From: Burkholderia gladioli
GTDB taxonomy: Bacteria; Pseudomonadota; Gammaproteobacteria; Burkholderiales; Burkholderiaceae
NCBI RefSeq assembly: GCF_000959725.1
Contig: NZ_CP009323.1
Coordinates: forward strand, 124,001 to 188,000
Direction: 5' to 3'
DNA: 64,000 nucleotides
Part shown: piece after piece, positions 29,443 through 42,367 of the stretch
How the letters are laid out: each line of letters starts with the position of its first letter
Numbering within the stretch: position 1 is the stretch's first letter
Notes under the pieces: generated by a model
Database searches by the model: none
What the model was told of the DNA's origin: nothing
Seen by the model: only the letters and a program-made list of their open reading frames with translations
Program-made: the position numbers and the translations under genes

Positions 29443-29458
29443 CTGGGGTTCCTCCTGT

Positions 29459-30208
29459 TCAGTGGCCGAGATAGACGTCGATCACGCGCGGGTCGGCCTG
29501 CACCTTGGCCATCGGCCCCTCGGCGAGGATCCTGCCCTGGTGCATCACGGTGACCTTGTGCGCGATGCGCTCGACGAAGGCCATGTCGTGCTCGATCACG
29601 ATCATCGAGCGCTGCTGGCAGATGCGCCCGAGCAGCTCGGCGGTGATCTCGCGCTCCTTCACGCTCATGCCGGCGATCGGCTCGTCGAGCATCAATAGTT
29701 CGGGGTCCTGCATCAGCAGCATGCCGATCTCCAGCCACTGCTTCTGGCCGTGCGAGAGCAGCCCCGCCTCCAGGTCGAGCGCGGCGGCCAGGCCGATCTC
29801 CTCGGCCACCGCCAGCACCCGGTCGCTCACCTCGGCGTCGCGCTTGAAGGCCAGCGCGCCGAACACGCCGCGCCCGCGCGGATAGGACACCTCCAGGTTC
29901 TGTGAGACCGACAGGTTCTCGTAGATCGAGGGCGTCTGGAACTTGCGGCCGATGCCCTTGCGCACGCGCCGGTACTCGGCGAGCTGGGTGATCTCCTCGT
30001 TGCGGAACTTGATGCTGCCGCCGGTCTCGCGGGTCTTGCCGCAGATCAGGTCGAGCAAGGTGGTCTTGCCAGCGCCGTTCGGGCCGATCACCACGCGCAG
30101 CTCGCCGCGCTCCAGGTAGAGGTTCAGCGAGTCGATCGCCTTGAAGCCGTCGAAGGACACACTCAGGTCCTCCACCGCCAGCAGGAAGTCGGTATTGCTC
30201 ATGGTCAT
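29459..30208 (-). CDS. urtD: ABC transporter ATP-binding protein UrtD
   Basis: A 249-residue LivG-like ATPase with Walker A GPNGAGKT, the variant signature LLSHGQKQWLEIG usual for UrtD, and Walker B LMLDEPIAGM. The ATG at 30208 overlaps the urtC stop (ATGA), so the genes are coupled; a second ATG at 30202 is also possible. A much longer open frame upstream lies inside urtC and is rejected. Confidence 0.93.
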   Translation of the reverse strand: MTMSNTDFLLAVEDLSVSFDGFKAIDSLNLYLERGELRVVIGPNGAGKTTLLDLICGKTRETGGSIKFRNEEITQLAEYRRVRKGIGRKFQTPSIYENLSVSQNLEVSYPRGRGVFGALAFKRDAEVSDRVLAVAEEIGLAAALDLEAGLLSHGQKQWLEIGMLLMQDPELLMLDEPIAGMSVKEREITAELLGRICQQRSMIVIEHDMAFVERIAHKVTVMHQGRILAEGPMAKVQADPRVIDVYLGH

Positions 30209-31383
30209 GCCCCCCGCTGGGTGGTGTCGCCGAGCCAGCGGCGCAGGCGAGCACGCAGATGCGCCTCGTAGAGGCCGGCCAGGCCGTTCGGGAAGGCCAT
30301 CACCACGCCGATGAACATCGCGGCCATCAGGTACAGCCACAGGTTCGGGAAGCTCTCCGAGAACCAGGTCTTGCCGAGGTTGACCAGGATCGTGCCGACC
30401 ACCGCGCCCACCACCGACATGCGCCCGCCCACCGCCGCGTAGATCACCATCTCGATCGAGGGCACGATGCCGACGAAGGACGGCGACATGAAGCCGACCT
30501 GCAGCGTGAACATCGCGCCGCCGATGGCCGCCAGCATGGCGGCCACGCAGAACGCGAAGACCTTGAACATCGCCACGTCGTAGCCGGAGAAGCGCACCCG
30601 GTCCTCCTTGTCGCGCATCGCCAGCAGCAAGGTGCCCACCTTGCCGCGCTGGATCCAGCGGCAGGCCAGCATCGCACCGATCAGCAGCGCCGCGTTGACG
30701 AAATACAGCACGTACTTGGCCGAGTTGCCCTGGATGTTCCAGCCCAGCAGCGTGCGCAGGTCGGTGATGCCGTTCACGCCGCCGGTGTAGCCCTGCTGGC
30801 CGATGATCAGCACCGAGAGGATCAGCGCTACCGCCTGCGTGATGATCGCGAAATAGACCCCGCCCACGCGCCGCTTGAACATCGCGAAGCCGACCACGAA
30901 GGCCAGCAGGGTGGGCACCACCAGCACCGCCAGGATCGAGAACGGCAGCGAGTGGAAGGGCTTCCACCAGGCCGGCAGCGCGGTGAGCTGGTTCCAGTCC
31001 ATGAAGTCGGGAATGCCCGGCGTGGTCTGCGTCCTGGTCGAAACCGGATCGGACGATTCGAGCTTGAGGAACATCGCCATGGCGTAGCCGCCCAGGCCGA
31101 AGAACACGCCCTGCCCCAGGCTCAGCACGCCGCCGTAGCCCCAGGCGATCACCAGGCCCACCGCCACGAAGGCATAGGTCAGGTACTTGCCCATCAGGTT
31201 CAGGCGGAACGCATCGAGCGCGAGCGGAAACACCACGACGATCAGGATCGCCAGCAGCACGATGCCGGCATAGCCGGAGGCGTCGGCGCGGCGCGCCAGC
31301 GCGCGCCAGCCGCCGGGGCTGGCCCGGCCGGCGGGCGGCACCGCGGTGCTGGTGGCGCCGGCGACGGGTTGGATGGGTTCCAT
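30205..31383 (-). CDS. urtC: ABC transporter permease UrtC
   Basis: A 392-residue LivM-like permease. The first 40 residues are a cytoplasmic tail, followed by about ten transmembrane helices. YGGVLSLGQGVFFGLGGYAMAM is split across the first conserved helix pair, and the coupling region contains RDKEDRVRFSGYDV. It has the insertion around DPVSTRTQTTPGIPDFMDW typical of UrtC. It forms the channel with UrtB. Confidence 0.92.
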   Translation of the reverse strand: MEPIQPVAGATSTAVPPAGRASPGGWRALARRADASGYAGIVLLAILIVVVFPLALDAFRLNLMGKYLTYAFVAVGLVIAWGYGGVLSLGQGVFFGLGGYAMAMFLKLESSDPVSTRTQTTPGIPDFMDWNQLTALPAWWKPFHSLPFSILAVLVVPTLLAFVVGFAMFKRRVGGVYFAIITQAVALILSVLIIGQQGYTGGVNGITDLRTLLGWNIQGNSAKYVLYFVNAALLIGAMLACRWIQRGKVGTLLLAMRDKEDRVRFSGYDVAMFKVFAFCVAAMLAAIGGAMFTLQVGFMSPSFVGIVPSIEMVIYAAVGGRMSVVGAVVGTILVNLGKTWFSESFPNLWLYLMAAMFIGVVMAFPNGLAGLYEAHLRARLRRWLGDTTQRGA

Positions 31384-31445
31384 GATGGCTCTCCGGTGGG
31401 AGGTCGGGATTCGGTTGAACGGGTCGTGAAGCGGCTCGCCCGCGC

Positions 31446-32363
31446 TCAGGCGCGGCGCACCTTGGAGGCGAACAGGCCTTGCGGGCGCAGCATCAGGATG
31501 ATCACCACGGTCAGCAGGGTCAGCACGCGGGCGGTCGAGCCGGACAGGAAGAACTCGCTGATCGACTGCATCTGCGCGATGCCGAAGGCCGAGGCCACCG
31601 TGCCGAGCAGGCTGGCCGCGCCGCCGAAGGTCACCACCAAGAACGAGTCGACGATGTAGAGCGAGCCGCTGGTGGGGCCGGTCGAGCCGATCGCCGTGAA
31701 CGCGGCGCCGGCCACGCCGGCCACCCCGCAGCCGATCGCGAAGGTCATGCGGTCGGTGAGCCGCGTATTGATGCCGGCGGCGTTGGCCATCGGCCGGTTC
31801 GCCACCGTGGCGCGCACCCTCAGGCCCCAGCGCGAGCGGTACAGCGCCAGCAGCAGCCCGCCCGTCATGATCAGCGCGAGGCCCATCACGAACATGCCGC
31901 TCACGGGGATGTCGAGCCCTTGCGCGGGCTCCCAGGAACCCATCAGCCAGTCGGGCAGCGCGGGGCTCACCTCCTTCGGGCCGAACGCGGAGCGGAACAC
32001 CTGCTGCATGCCGAGGCTCAGGCCCCAGGTGGCCAGCAGCGTGTCGAGCGGGCGCCGGTACAGATGGCGGATCAGCGCCCACTCGGCCAGCCAGCCCGCG
32101 GCGAAGGCGATGAAGAAGGCCGCCACGATCGCCACGAAGAAGTAGACCGGCGTGAAGCCGTGCCAGACGTTCTGCGCGAACCAGGAGAACAGGTAGACCG
32201 TGTACGCGCCGATCGTCATGAACTCGCCATGGGCCATGTTGATCACGCCCATCTGGCCGAAGATCACGGCGAGACCCAGGCCCATCAGCAGCAGCACGCT
32301 GAACAGGCTCAGGCCGGCGAAACCCTGCATCAGGGTGATATTGAAAATGTCGGTGGCGGACAT
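31446..32363 (-). CDS. urtB: ABC transporter permease UrtB
   Basis: A 305-residue LivH-like permease with about eight transmembrane helices, GLAVIFGQMGVINMAHGEF near the N-terminus and VRATVANRPMANAAGIN in the ATPase-coupling loop. It lacks the long periplasmic N-terminal extension found in some cyanobacterial UrtB proteins. It lies between urtA and urtC in the operon. Confidence 0.92.
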   Translation of the reverse strand: MSATDIFNITLMQGFAGLSLFSVLLLMGLGLAVIFGQMGVINMAHGEFMTIGAYTVYLFSWFAQNVWHGFTPVYFFVAIVAAFFIAFAAGWLAEWALIRHLYRRPLDTLLATWGLSLGMQQVFRSAFGPKEVSPALPDWLMGSWEPAQGLDIPVSGMFVMGLALIMTGGLLLALYRSRWGLRVRATVANRPMANAAGINTRLTDRMTFAIGCGVAGVAGAAFTAIGSTGPTSGSLYIVDSFLVVTFGGAASLLGTVASAFGIAQMQSISEFFLSGSTARVLTLLTVVIILMLRPQGLFASKVRRA

Positions 32364-32462
32364 CGGTTTTCTCCTCGCGCGGTGGCCGCAAGCGGCCGCC
32401 GCGCGTCGGCTATGCGCAAGGCGGGATGGCAGGACGGGCGTGGGCGGCTGAGCCCGCGCCGC

Positions 32463-33731
32463 TTACATGTAGCCCTTCGGGAACGGGTTCGGCTGGATCG
32501 GGTCGGTGGATTGCGCCACCACCTTGAACTGGCCGTCGGCCTGCCCCTCGCCGATCAGCGAACGGCTCCAGAGGTGGTGGTTCGCGTCGACCTTGGCGTA
32601 ACCCTGCGGCGCGTTCTTCAGCTCGATGCCGGCCGAGGCGGCCACCACCTTGTCGACGTCGAAGCTGCCGGCGCGCTCGCAGGCGGCCTTCCAGATCCAG
32701 GGCCCGAGGTAGGCGGCCTGGGTGACGTCGCCGATCACGGCCTTCTGGCCGTAGCGCGCCTTGAAGGCCTGCACGAAGGCCTTGTTGTTGTCGTTGGTGA
32801 GCGACTCGAAATACTTCATCGAGGAATAGAAGCCCGCGAAGTTCTCGCCGCCGATGCCGAGCACCTCGTCCTCGGTGACCGACAGGGTCAGCAGGAACTG
32901 CTTCTGCGGCGTGATGCCGGCGGCCTTCAACTGCTTGTAGAAGGCCACGTTCGAGCCGCCCACCACGGTCGTGAAGATGCAATCCGGCCGGGCCAGCTTG
33001 ATCTTGTTCATCAGCGAGTAGAAGTCGGTGGTGCCCAGCGGGTAGTACTCCTCGCCGACCACCTTGGCATGCAGGTGCTGCTCGATATGGCGGCGCGCGA
33101 TCTTGTTCGAGGTGCGCGGCCAGATGTAGTCGGAGCCGACCAGGAAGAAGCTCTTGGCCTTCTTGGTGTTGGAGGCCCAGTCGAGCGCCCAGAGGATCTG
33201 CTGGGTCGCTTCCTGGCCCGTGTAGAACACGTTCTTCGACTGCTCGAGCCCTTCGTAGAAGGTCGGGTAGTACAGCAGGCCGTTGTCCTTCTCGAAGATC
33301 GGCAGCACCGCCTTGCGCGAGGCCGAGGTCCAGCAGCCGAACACGGCGGCCACGTGGTCGTTCTCCAGCAGCTTCTTGGATTTCTCCGCGAAGGTCGGCC
33401 AGTCCGAGGCGCCGTCTTCCTGGATGATCTGGATCTTGCGGCCCAGCACACCGCCCATCGCGTTGATCTGCTCGATCGCCAGGCGCTCGGCCTGGATCGA
33501 ACCCGTCTCGGAGATCGCCATGGTGCCGGTGGCCGAGTGCAACTGGCCGACCGTCACCGTGGTGTCAGTAACAGCGAGCTTGGTGGTGTTGACCTTGGCG
33601 GTCGGCGGGGTCTGCGCGCTGGCGGCGCGCGGCAGGCCCAGCGCCATCAGCGGGGCGGCCGCGAGGCTGCCGATCAGGCGCCGGCGCAGCGCCGAGGGGG
33701 CTTCGTCATCGTGTCGATCGTCCATGGACAT
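32463..33731 (-). CDS. urtA: Urea/short-chain amide substrate-binding protein UrtA
   Basis: A 422-residue periplasmic binding protein of the amide-binding subfamily (FmdD/UrtA/AmiC-like). The N-terminal signal contains ALRRRLIGSLAAAPLMALG with cleavage near ASA-Q (about residue 40). VGQLHSATGTMAISE, FGCWTSASRKAV and LPIFEKDNGLLYYPTFYEG are characteristic. The start at 33731 has an AAGGAGAAC ribosome site. It heads the operon; the promoter must lie in the 178 bases shared with the divergent kinase gene. Confidence 0.93.
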   Translation of the reverse strand: MSMDDRHDDEAPSALRRRLIGSLAAAPLMALGLPRAASAQTPPTAKVNTTKLAVTDTTVTVGQLHSATGTMAISETGSIQAERLAIEQINAMGGVLGRKIQIIQEDGASDWPTFAEKSKKLLENDHVAAVFGCWTSASRKAVLPIFEKDNGLLYYPTFYEGLEQSKNVFYTGQEATQQILWALDWASNTKKAKSFFLVGSDYIWPRTSNKIARRHIEQHLHAKVVGEEYYPLGTTDFYSLMNKIKLARPDCIFTTVVGGSNVAFYKQLKAAGITPQKQFLLTLSVTEDEVLGIGGENFAGFYSSMKYFESLTNDNNKAFVQAFKARYGQKAVIGDVTQAAYLGPWIWKAACERAGSFDVDKVVAASAGIELKNAPQGYAKVDANHHLWSRSLIGEGQADGQFKVVAQSTDPIQPNPFPKGYM

Positions 33732-33814
33732 CCCGTTCTCCTTGTCGGTTCGGTCCGCCGGAGCAGGTGGCCGGCGTGTGGAGCGGAATGTAGGAAGCCA
33801 AATAAAGCACCGGA

Positions 33815-33832
33815 ATACGTCGATTGACGTAT
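33815..33832. promoter_or_regulatory. Palindrome between urtA and the sensor kinase, candidate response-regulator site
   Basis: A perfect 7-base inverted repeat, ATACGTC-GATT-GACGTAT, lies in the 178-base divergent region, 84 bases from urtA and 78 bases from the kinase gene. The outer flanks continue partly in symmetry. NarL/FixJ-type regulators bind palindromes of about this size, and one is encoded at 37430, so this is the best candidate site for control of both transcripts. Confidence 0.55.
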
Positions 33833-33909
33833 ATCCCGAGGCGCGCCTGGAATGTAACTTGCGTGACGCATCCCGCCCGCCATCCGCGCACCAACCTGGA
33901 TCACCCGAC

Positions 33910-37467
<3,558 letters not shown>

Positions 37468-38481
37468 AGCCGCGCGCCCGCTCCCCGATGCCGCGCTGCC
37501 CGGCGTGCTCGGCAACCGGCCTGTGGTGCTGATCGTCGACGACACGCCCGACAACCTCGCCCTGCTGTCCGACACCTTGCGCGCCGACGGTTACGCGGTG
37601 CTGGTGGCGCTCAGCGGCGACGACGCGCTGAAGTGCCTGGCGCGCGTCACGCCCGACGTGGTGCTGCTCGACGCGATGATGCCGGGGCTCGACGGCTTCG
37701 AGACCTGCCGGCGCCTCAAGCTCGACCGGCGCCACGAGCACCTGCCGGTGATCTTCATGACGGCGCTGGCCGAGAGCGAGCACGTGGTGCAGGGCTTTCG
37801 CGTGGGCGGCATCGACTACGTGACCAAGCCGGTGCGCCCCGAGGAGGTCTGCGCGCGCATCGCCGCCCATGTGCAGCGCTCGCGCGCGCAGCGTTATGCC
37901 GACACGGTGCTCGGGCTCGACGCGCGCGCGGCGGTGATCGTCGACGGCGCGGCGGCGATCCGCTGGCAGAGCCCGCAGGCCGCGCCGCGGCTGGCCGGCT
38001 ACGACCCGCTCGGGCGCGAGGCGGGCCTGTCGGTGGCGCGCGCGAAACTGCCGCCGCCGCTGGCGCGCTGGTTCGCGCAATGGCTGGAACAGGGTTGCCC
38101 CGAGGATGCCGTGCATGAGACCGCCGACGGCGGCGTGCGCCGTTCGGCGCGCGTGAGCGGCACGCGCGAGCAGGGAGAATGGGTGATCGTGCTGGAAGCC
38201 TGGGACGACGGTGCCCAGGTGGCTGCCCTGCTCGAACGCTTCGGGCTGACCACGCGCGAGGCCGAGGTGCTGCTGTGGGTCTCGCGCGGCAAGACCAATC
38301 GCGATATCGGCGACATCCTCGACATGGCGCCGCGCACCGTCAACAAGCACCTCGAGCACCTGTTCCGCAAGCTGCATGTGGAGACGCGCTCGGCTGCCGC
38401 GGCGCTGGCGGTGAAGGCGGTGGGTCGCGCCTGAGGCGGGGAGGCGCGGCGCGGGCTGGGCGGGCCGCGTGCGGCGGCGCC

Positions 38482-39153
38482 CTAGCCGAGCATCGCGATC
38501 GCGGTCGCCAGCACTTCGCGCTTGAAGGCGGCCGGCCGCGCCGGCAGGGACGAGAACGCCGCCAGCACGTGGCTGTAGGAGACGGTCTTGCTGACGCCGT
38601 TGGCGATCATCGAGAACAGGATCTCGGGGTCGCGCGCGGGCATCTCGCCGGCCTTCATGGCGCGCGAGATCAGCGGCAGGAACACGTCGTGAACCGGGCG
38701 CACCAGGCGATCGACGAGGAAATCGAGCCGCTCGCCGTGCTCGGTGGCGGCCGTCGAGAAGAACATGCCGACATCGGGCATGGCGAACACCTGGTCGATG
38801 AAAAACGCCATCGCCTGCTCCACGCGCTGGCGCGGCGACAGCTCCGGCGTCTCGTGCAGCGCACGGATGCGCTCGATCATCGGCGCCACTTCGTCGGCGA
38901 TCTGCTCGACCACGGCCGCCCACAAGGTCTCCTTCGAACCGAAATGATGGCCGACCAGCGCCGCGTCGACGCCGGAGACGCGCGCGATCTCGCGCGCGCT
39001 GGTGGCGTGGTAGCCGCCCTTGGAGAAGGCCGCGCGCGCATTGCGCAGCAGCACGTCGGCACCGCCCGCGTCGCTGGCGGCGGGCCGGCCGCGCGCGCGG
39101 CGTCGTTGGGTGGCCGTCGCGGCGGCATCCAGGGAATCGTTCGGGGACTTCAT
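38482..39153 (-). CDS. TetR-family regulator
   Basis: A 223-residue TetR regulator. After a basic N-terminal tail, the HTH (about residues 32-80) reads RNARAAFSKGGYHATSAREIARVSGVDAAL in pieces, followed by GHHFGSKETLW. The C-terminal ligand domain resembles the CecR-like group. It is divergent from the NADH-dehydrogenase gene with 136 bases between them, where a long inverted repeat overlaps a promoter, suggesting control of that gene. Confidence 0.88.
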   Translation of the reverse strand: MKSPNDSLDAAATATQRRRARGRPAASDAGGADVLLRNARAAFSKGGYHATSAREIARVSGVDAALVGHHFGSKETLWAAVVEQIADEVAPMIERIRALHETPELSPRQRVEQAMAFFIDQVFAMPDVGMFFSTAATEHGERLDFLVDRLVRPVHDVFLPLISRAMKAGEMPARDPEILFSMIANGVSKTVSYSHVLAAFSSLPARPAAFKREVLATAIAMLG

Positions 39154-39209
39154 CGGGTCGAGATCGGCAAACCGGGAAATGACGAAGTTTAACCCTTGCC
39201 TTCCATCCG

Positions 39210-39254
39210 GCAGCCCCCTCGCATTGACAGCGAACAAGGGCTGCCCTTACCATC
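39210..39254 (+). promoter_or_regulatory. Promoter of the NADH dehydrogenase gene within an inverted repeat
   Basis: A consensus -35 TTGACA (39225-39230), 18 bases and a -10-like TACCAT (39249-39254) lie 36 bases before the start at 39290. The perfect arms GGCAGCCC (39210-39217) and GGGCTGCC (39239-39246) flank the -35 element. A repressor bound to these arms would block the promoter; the adjacent TetR protein is the candidate. Confidence 0.45.
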
Positions 39255-39289
39255 GTCTGTCGAATTCAACACATGATGAATAAATCGCG

Positions 39290-40582
39290 ATGAAACATCG
39301 ACCGAGAATCGTCGTCGTGGGCGGCGGCATTGCGGGCCTGTTGCTGGCCACGCGCCTGGGCGACACGCTCGGGCGCAAGCAGTGCGCCGACGTGACCCTG
39401 ATCGACAAGAGCCCCACGCATATCTGGAAACCGATGCTGCACACGATCGCCGCCGGCACGCGCGAGATCCAGCAGCAGCAGGTGATCTTCCTCGCGCATG
39501 CGCGCGAACACGGCTTCACCTACCAGCCCGGCGAGATGGTCGGCATCGATCGCGCCACGCGCGAGATCGACCTGGCCGCGATCGAGACCTCCGCCGGCGA
39601 GACCCTGATCGGGCCGCGCCGGATCGGCTACGACGTGCTGATTCTCGCGGTGGGCAGCCGCGCCAACGATTTCGGCACGCCCGGCGTGACCAGCCATTGC
39701 CACTTCATCGACAACCAGGTCGAGGCCGAGGCCTTCAACGAGGCGCTGCGCGTGCGCATCTTCCAAAGCGTGGTGATGAACCGCGACCTGCGCGTGTCGA
39801 TCGTCGGTGCCGGCGCGACGGGGGTGGAACTGGCCGCGGAGTTGAGCCACCTGCTCGAGGTGGCGAGCAGCTACGGCGACCCGGCGATACGCGAGCGGCT
39901 CAAGCTGTCCTTGTATGAAAGCGGGCCGCGCATCCTCGCGGCGTTTCCGGAAACCGTGTCGAAATCGAGCGAGGCGCAACTGCGCCAGATCGGCTTCGAG
40001 GTGCACACCGGAACGCGCGTGACGGCGGCCGGGCCCGATGGCCTGCAGCTCGCCGACGGCGGCAGCCAGCCGGCCGACATCATGGTCTGGTCGGCCGGCG
40101 TGAAGGCACCGACCTTCCTCGGCCAGTTGGCCGGCATCGAGGTCAATCGCTCCAACCAGGTCGCGATCGGGCCGACCTTGCAGAGCGTGGACGACGAGCA
40201 CATCTTCGCGGTCGGCGATTGCGCGAGCTACACGCCGGCAGGCCAGGAGCGCCCGCTGCCGCCCACGGCCCAGGTGGCCACGCAGCAGGCACGCTTCCTG
40301 GCCAGGCACCTGCCCGCCTGGCTCGACGGCAAGCCCCTGCCCGAGTTCCACTTCCAGGATCTCGGCGCGCTGGTGTCGATCAGCGACTACAACGCCTTCG
40401 GCACGCTCGGGCAGTTCGGCTTCTTCCGCGGCGGCTTCATCAAGGGACGTTTCGCACAACTGAGCCACGCGATGCTGTATCGCCAGCATCAATACGCGCT
40501 GCATGGCCTGAGGAAGTCGGCCCTGCTGTGGAGCGCCGAGCGCCTCAACGGCTGCGTGCGGCCCACGATCCGGATGACCTAG
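39290..40582 (+). CDS. Type II NADH dehydrogenase-like FAD oxidoreductase
   Basis: A 430-residue single-chain flavoprotein of the NDH-2 family, which passes electrons from NADH to quinone without pumping protons. The FAD motif VVVGGGIAGLLLATRLG is near residue 8, the second dinucleotide motif VSIVGAGATGVELAAEL near 165, and the FAD-binding AVGDCASY near 305. The C-terminus contains the amphipathic membrane-anchoring region expected for the family. The preceding TetR gene and promoter repeat suggest it is inducible. Confidence 0.88.
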   Translation: MKHRPRIVVVGGGIAGLLLATRLGDTLGRKQCADVTLIDKSPTHIWKPMLHTIAAGTREIQQQQVIFLAHAREHGFTYQPGEMVGIDRATREIDLAAIETSAGETLIGPRRIGYDVLILAVGSRANDFGTPGVTSHCHFIDNQVEAEAFNEALRVRIFQSVVMNRDLRVSIVGAGATGVELAAELSHLLEVASSYGDPAIRERLKLSLYESGPRILAAFPETVSKSSEAQLRQIGFEVHTGTRVTAAGPDGLQLADGGSQPADIMVWSAGVKAPTFLGQLAGIEVNRSNQVAIGPTLQSVDDEHIFAVGDCASYTPAGQERPLPPTAQVATQQARFLARHLPAWLDGKPLPEFHFQDLGALVSISDYNAFGTLGQFGFFRGGFIKGRFAQLSHAMLYRQHQYALHGLRKSALLWSAERLNGCVRPTIRMT

Positions 40583-40613
40583 GCGTCACGACCCTGGCGC
40601 GCGTGGGCGCGGC

Positions 40614-41108
40614 TCAGAGCGGCATCACCATCTCGTGCCAGGTCATGCCGCCATGGTCCGATTCCGAAGGCTTCACGTACTGGTAACCGAGCTTGCGATA
40701 CAGCTCGACGTGGCGGTCCTTGCACATCAGGTGGATGGTGGCCTTGCCCATCGCCCGCATGCGCGCCACGAAGCTGTCCATCAGCAGCTTCGCATAGCCC
40801 TTGCCATGCTCGGCGGGGTCCAGCACCACCGACATGATCACCACGTTGGGCGCCTCGGCGTCGTGCCCGACCAGCTCCTTGAAGGCCTCGTCCGACATCA
40901 CCACCTGGTGGGCACAGCCCGAATTGATGAAGCCGATCACGCGGCCCTCGCGCTCCAGGACGAGAAATCCCTGCGGATATTGCGCGATGCGCGTGGCGAT
41001 CTTCTCGCGCGTGGCCGCCTCGTCGCCCTCGTAGGCCGAGATCTCGATCGCGTAGCAGCGATCCGCGTCGGTCGGCAGTGCGTCGCGCAGGTGGAGTTCG
41101 TGGTTCAT
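40614..41108 (-). CDS. GNAT-family N-acetyltransferase
   Basis: A 164-residue GNAT protein with the acetyl-CoA-binding segment VVLDPAEHGKGYAKLLMDSFV (in parts) and a C-terminal LYRKLGYQYV. EISAYEGDEAATREKI near the start resembles acetyltransferases of the arylalkylamine/AANAT-like group, but the substrate is not known. It is convergent with the NADH-dehydrogenase gene. The start is taken as ATG 41108 (MNHELHLRDAL); 12 extra residues upstream are unlikely. Confidence 0.85.
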   Translation of the reverse strand: MNHELHLRDALPTDADRCYAIEISAYEGDEAATREKIATRIAQYPQGFLVLEREGRVIGFINSGCAHQVVMSDEAFKELVGHDAEAPNVVIMSVVLDPAEHGKGYAKLLMDSFVARMRAMGKATIHLMCKDRHVELYRKLGYQYVKPSESDHGGMTWHEMVMPL

Positions 41109-41230
41109 CCCGGGTACCTGTTCAATCCAATCGATTCCAAGCACGCGATCATAGGGCGCCGGGGCGAACCGCGCGCTGAAACTTCTTCATGGGCGGCTGT
41201 ATGCCATGCAGTTTGCCGCTCGGCCGAGCC

Positions 41231-42205
41231 TCAGGTTCCGTGCCGCTTTTTCCGTAGCTTCGCGGGCAGCGGGGGATTCGCCGCCTCCAGCGCCTGCCGC
41301 AGTTGCTCGCGCATCCAGGCATGCGCCGGCGTGCCGGCATGCCGGGCGTGGAAATACACGCGCAGGGTGTAGTCGGGGCTCGCGAACGGAGTCGGGAACA
41401 GCGACAGCGACGTGGCCCGGCTCAAGGCCTCGGCCGCGCGACGCGGCAAGGTGAGCAGCAGCTCCGTGTTCGCGACGATGAAGGGCGCGGCCAGCACGCT
41501 CGGCAGGCAGACGGCGACCTGGCGCCGATGTCCGCCGCGCGCCAGCACCGCATCGATGATGCTGCCCGAACTCGCCCAGGGCAGCACCGCCACGTGTTTC
41601 TCCGCCAGGTAGGTGTCGAGCGGGAGCGAACCCGCGATGCGCGGATGCGGCTGGCGCGCGACGACCACATAGTCGTCGGTGTAGCAGGCGAAAGACTCGA
41701 CGCCCTCGCCGGAAGGCCCTTCCTCGTCGGAGAATCCGAGCGCGAAATGCGCGCGGCCGGCAGCGAGATCCTCGAGGGCATCGCGATGGCTCGAATACAC
41801 GACGTTCACCCGCAGCTCGGGCGCCAGCGCCTGCAAGCGCGCCATCAAGCCCGGCAGTACCGCGAAGGCCGTGAAATCGGTGGCCGCCAGCGTGAACACC
41901 TGAGTGCTGCTGGCGGGCACGAACGGGCCGGCCGCGCCGAGGTGGTCCGACAGCAGGCGCAGCGCGTCGGAGACGGCCGGCGCGATCTGGTCGGCCAGGG
42001 CCGTGGGCTGCATCGCGCTGCCGTAGCGCACGAACAGCTCGTCGTTGAAGCGCGTGCGCAGGCGCGACAACGCGTGGCTGCAGGCCGAGGCGCTCAGGGC
42101 CAGCTCGTCGGCGGCCGCCGCCACGCTGCGATGGCGGTGCAGCGCGTCGAGCACGAGCAGCAGGTTCAGGTCGAGACGGCGCAGAGCATCATGCATGACA
42201 TGCAT
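41231..42205 (-). CDS. LysR-family regulator
   Basis: A 324-residue LysR regulator with the HTH at residues 8-65 (LDLNLLLVLDALHRHRSVAAAADELALSASACSHAL in pieces) and a NodD-like type 2 periplasmic-binding-protein effector domain to about residue 300. Two close ATG codons (42205, 42196) are possible. No strong ribosome site is seen before either. It is divergent from the GNAT gene at 42368, a plausible target. Longer open frame upstream is not LysR-like. Confidence 0.87.
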   Translation of the reverse strand: MHVMHDALRRLDLNLLLVLDALHRHRSVAAAADELALSASACSHALSRLRTRFNDELFVRYGSAMQPTALADQIAPAVSDALRLLSDHLGAAGPFVPASSTQVFTLAATDFTAFAVLPGLMARLQALAPELRVNVVYSSHRDALEDLAAGRAHFALGFSDEEGPSGEGVESFACYTDDYVVVARQPHPRIAGSLPLDTYLAEKHVAVLPWASSGSIIDAVLARGGHRRQVAVCLPSVLAAPFIVANTELLLTLPRRAAEALSRATSLSLFPTPFASPDYTLRVYFHARHAGTPAHAWMREQLRQALEAANPPLPAKLRKKRHGT

Positions 42206-42367
42206 TTTTCGAGACGAGAGATGCAGTATGCACAGCATTGGGCGGGCTCGCGAGAGGACGGCGCGGCAGCACCGCCGATCGGCCCGGCACGCATGGATTA
42301 TTTGTTTTCCTGTGACGAATTCCGGTTCAATGGCGGGTGGTACATCCATGAACCCTCCTTGAACCTC

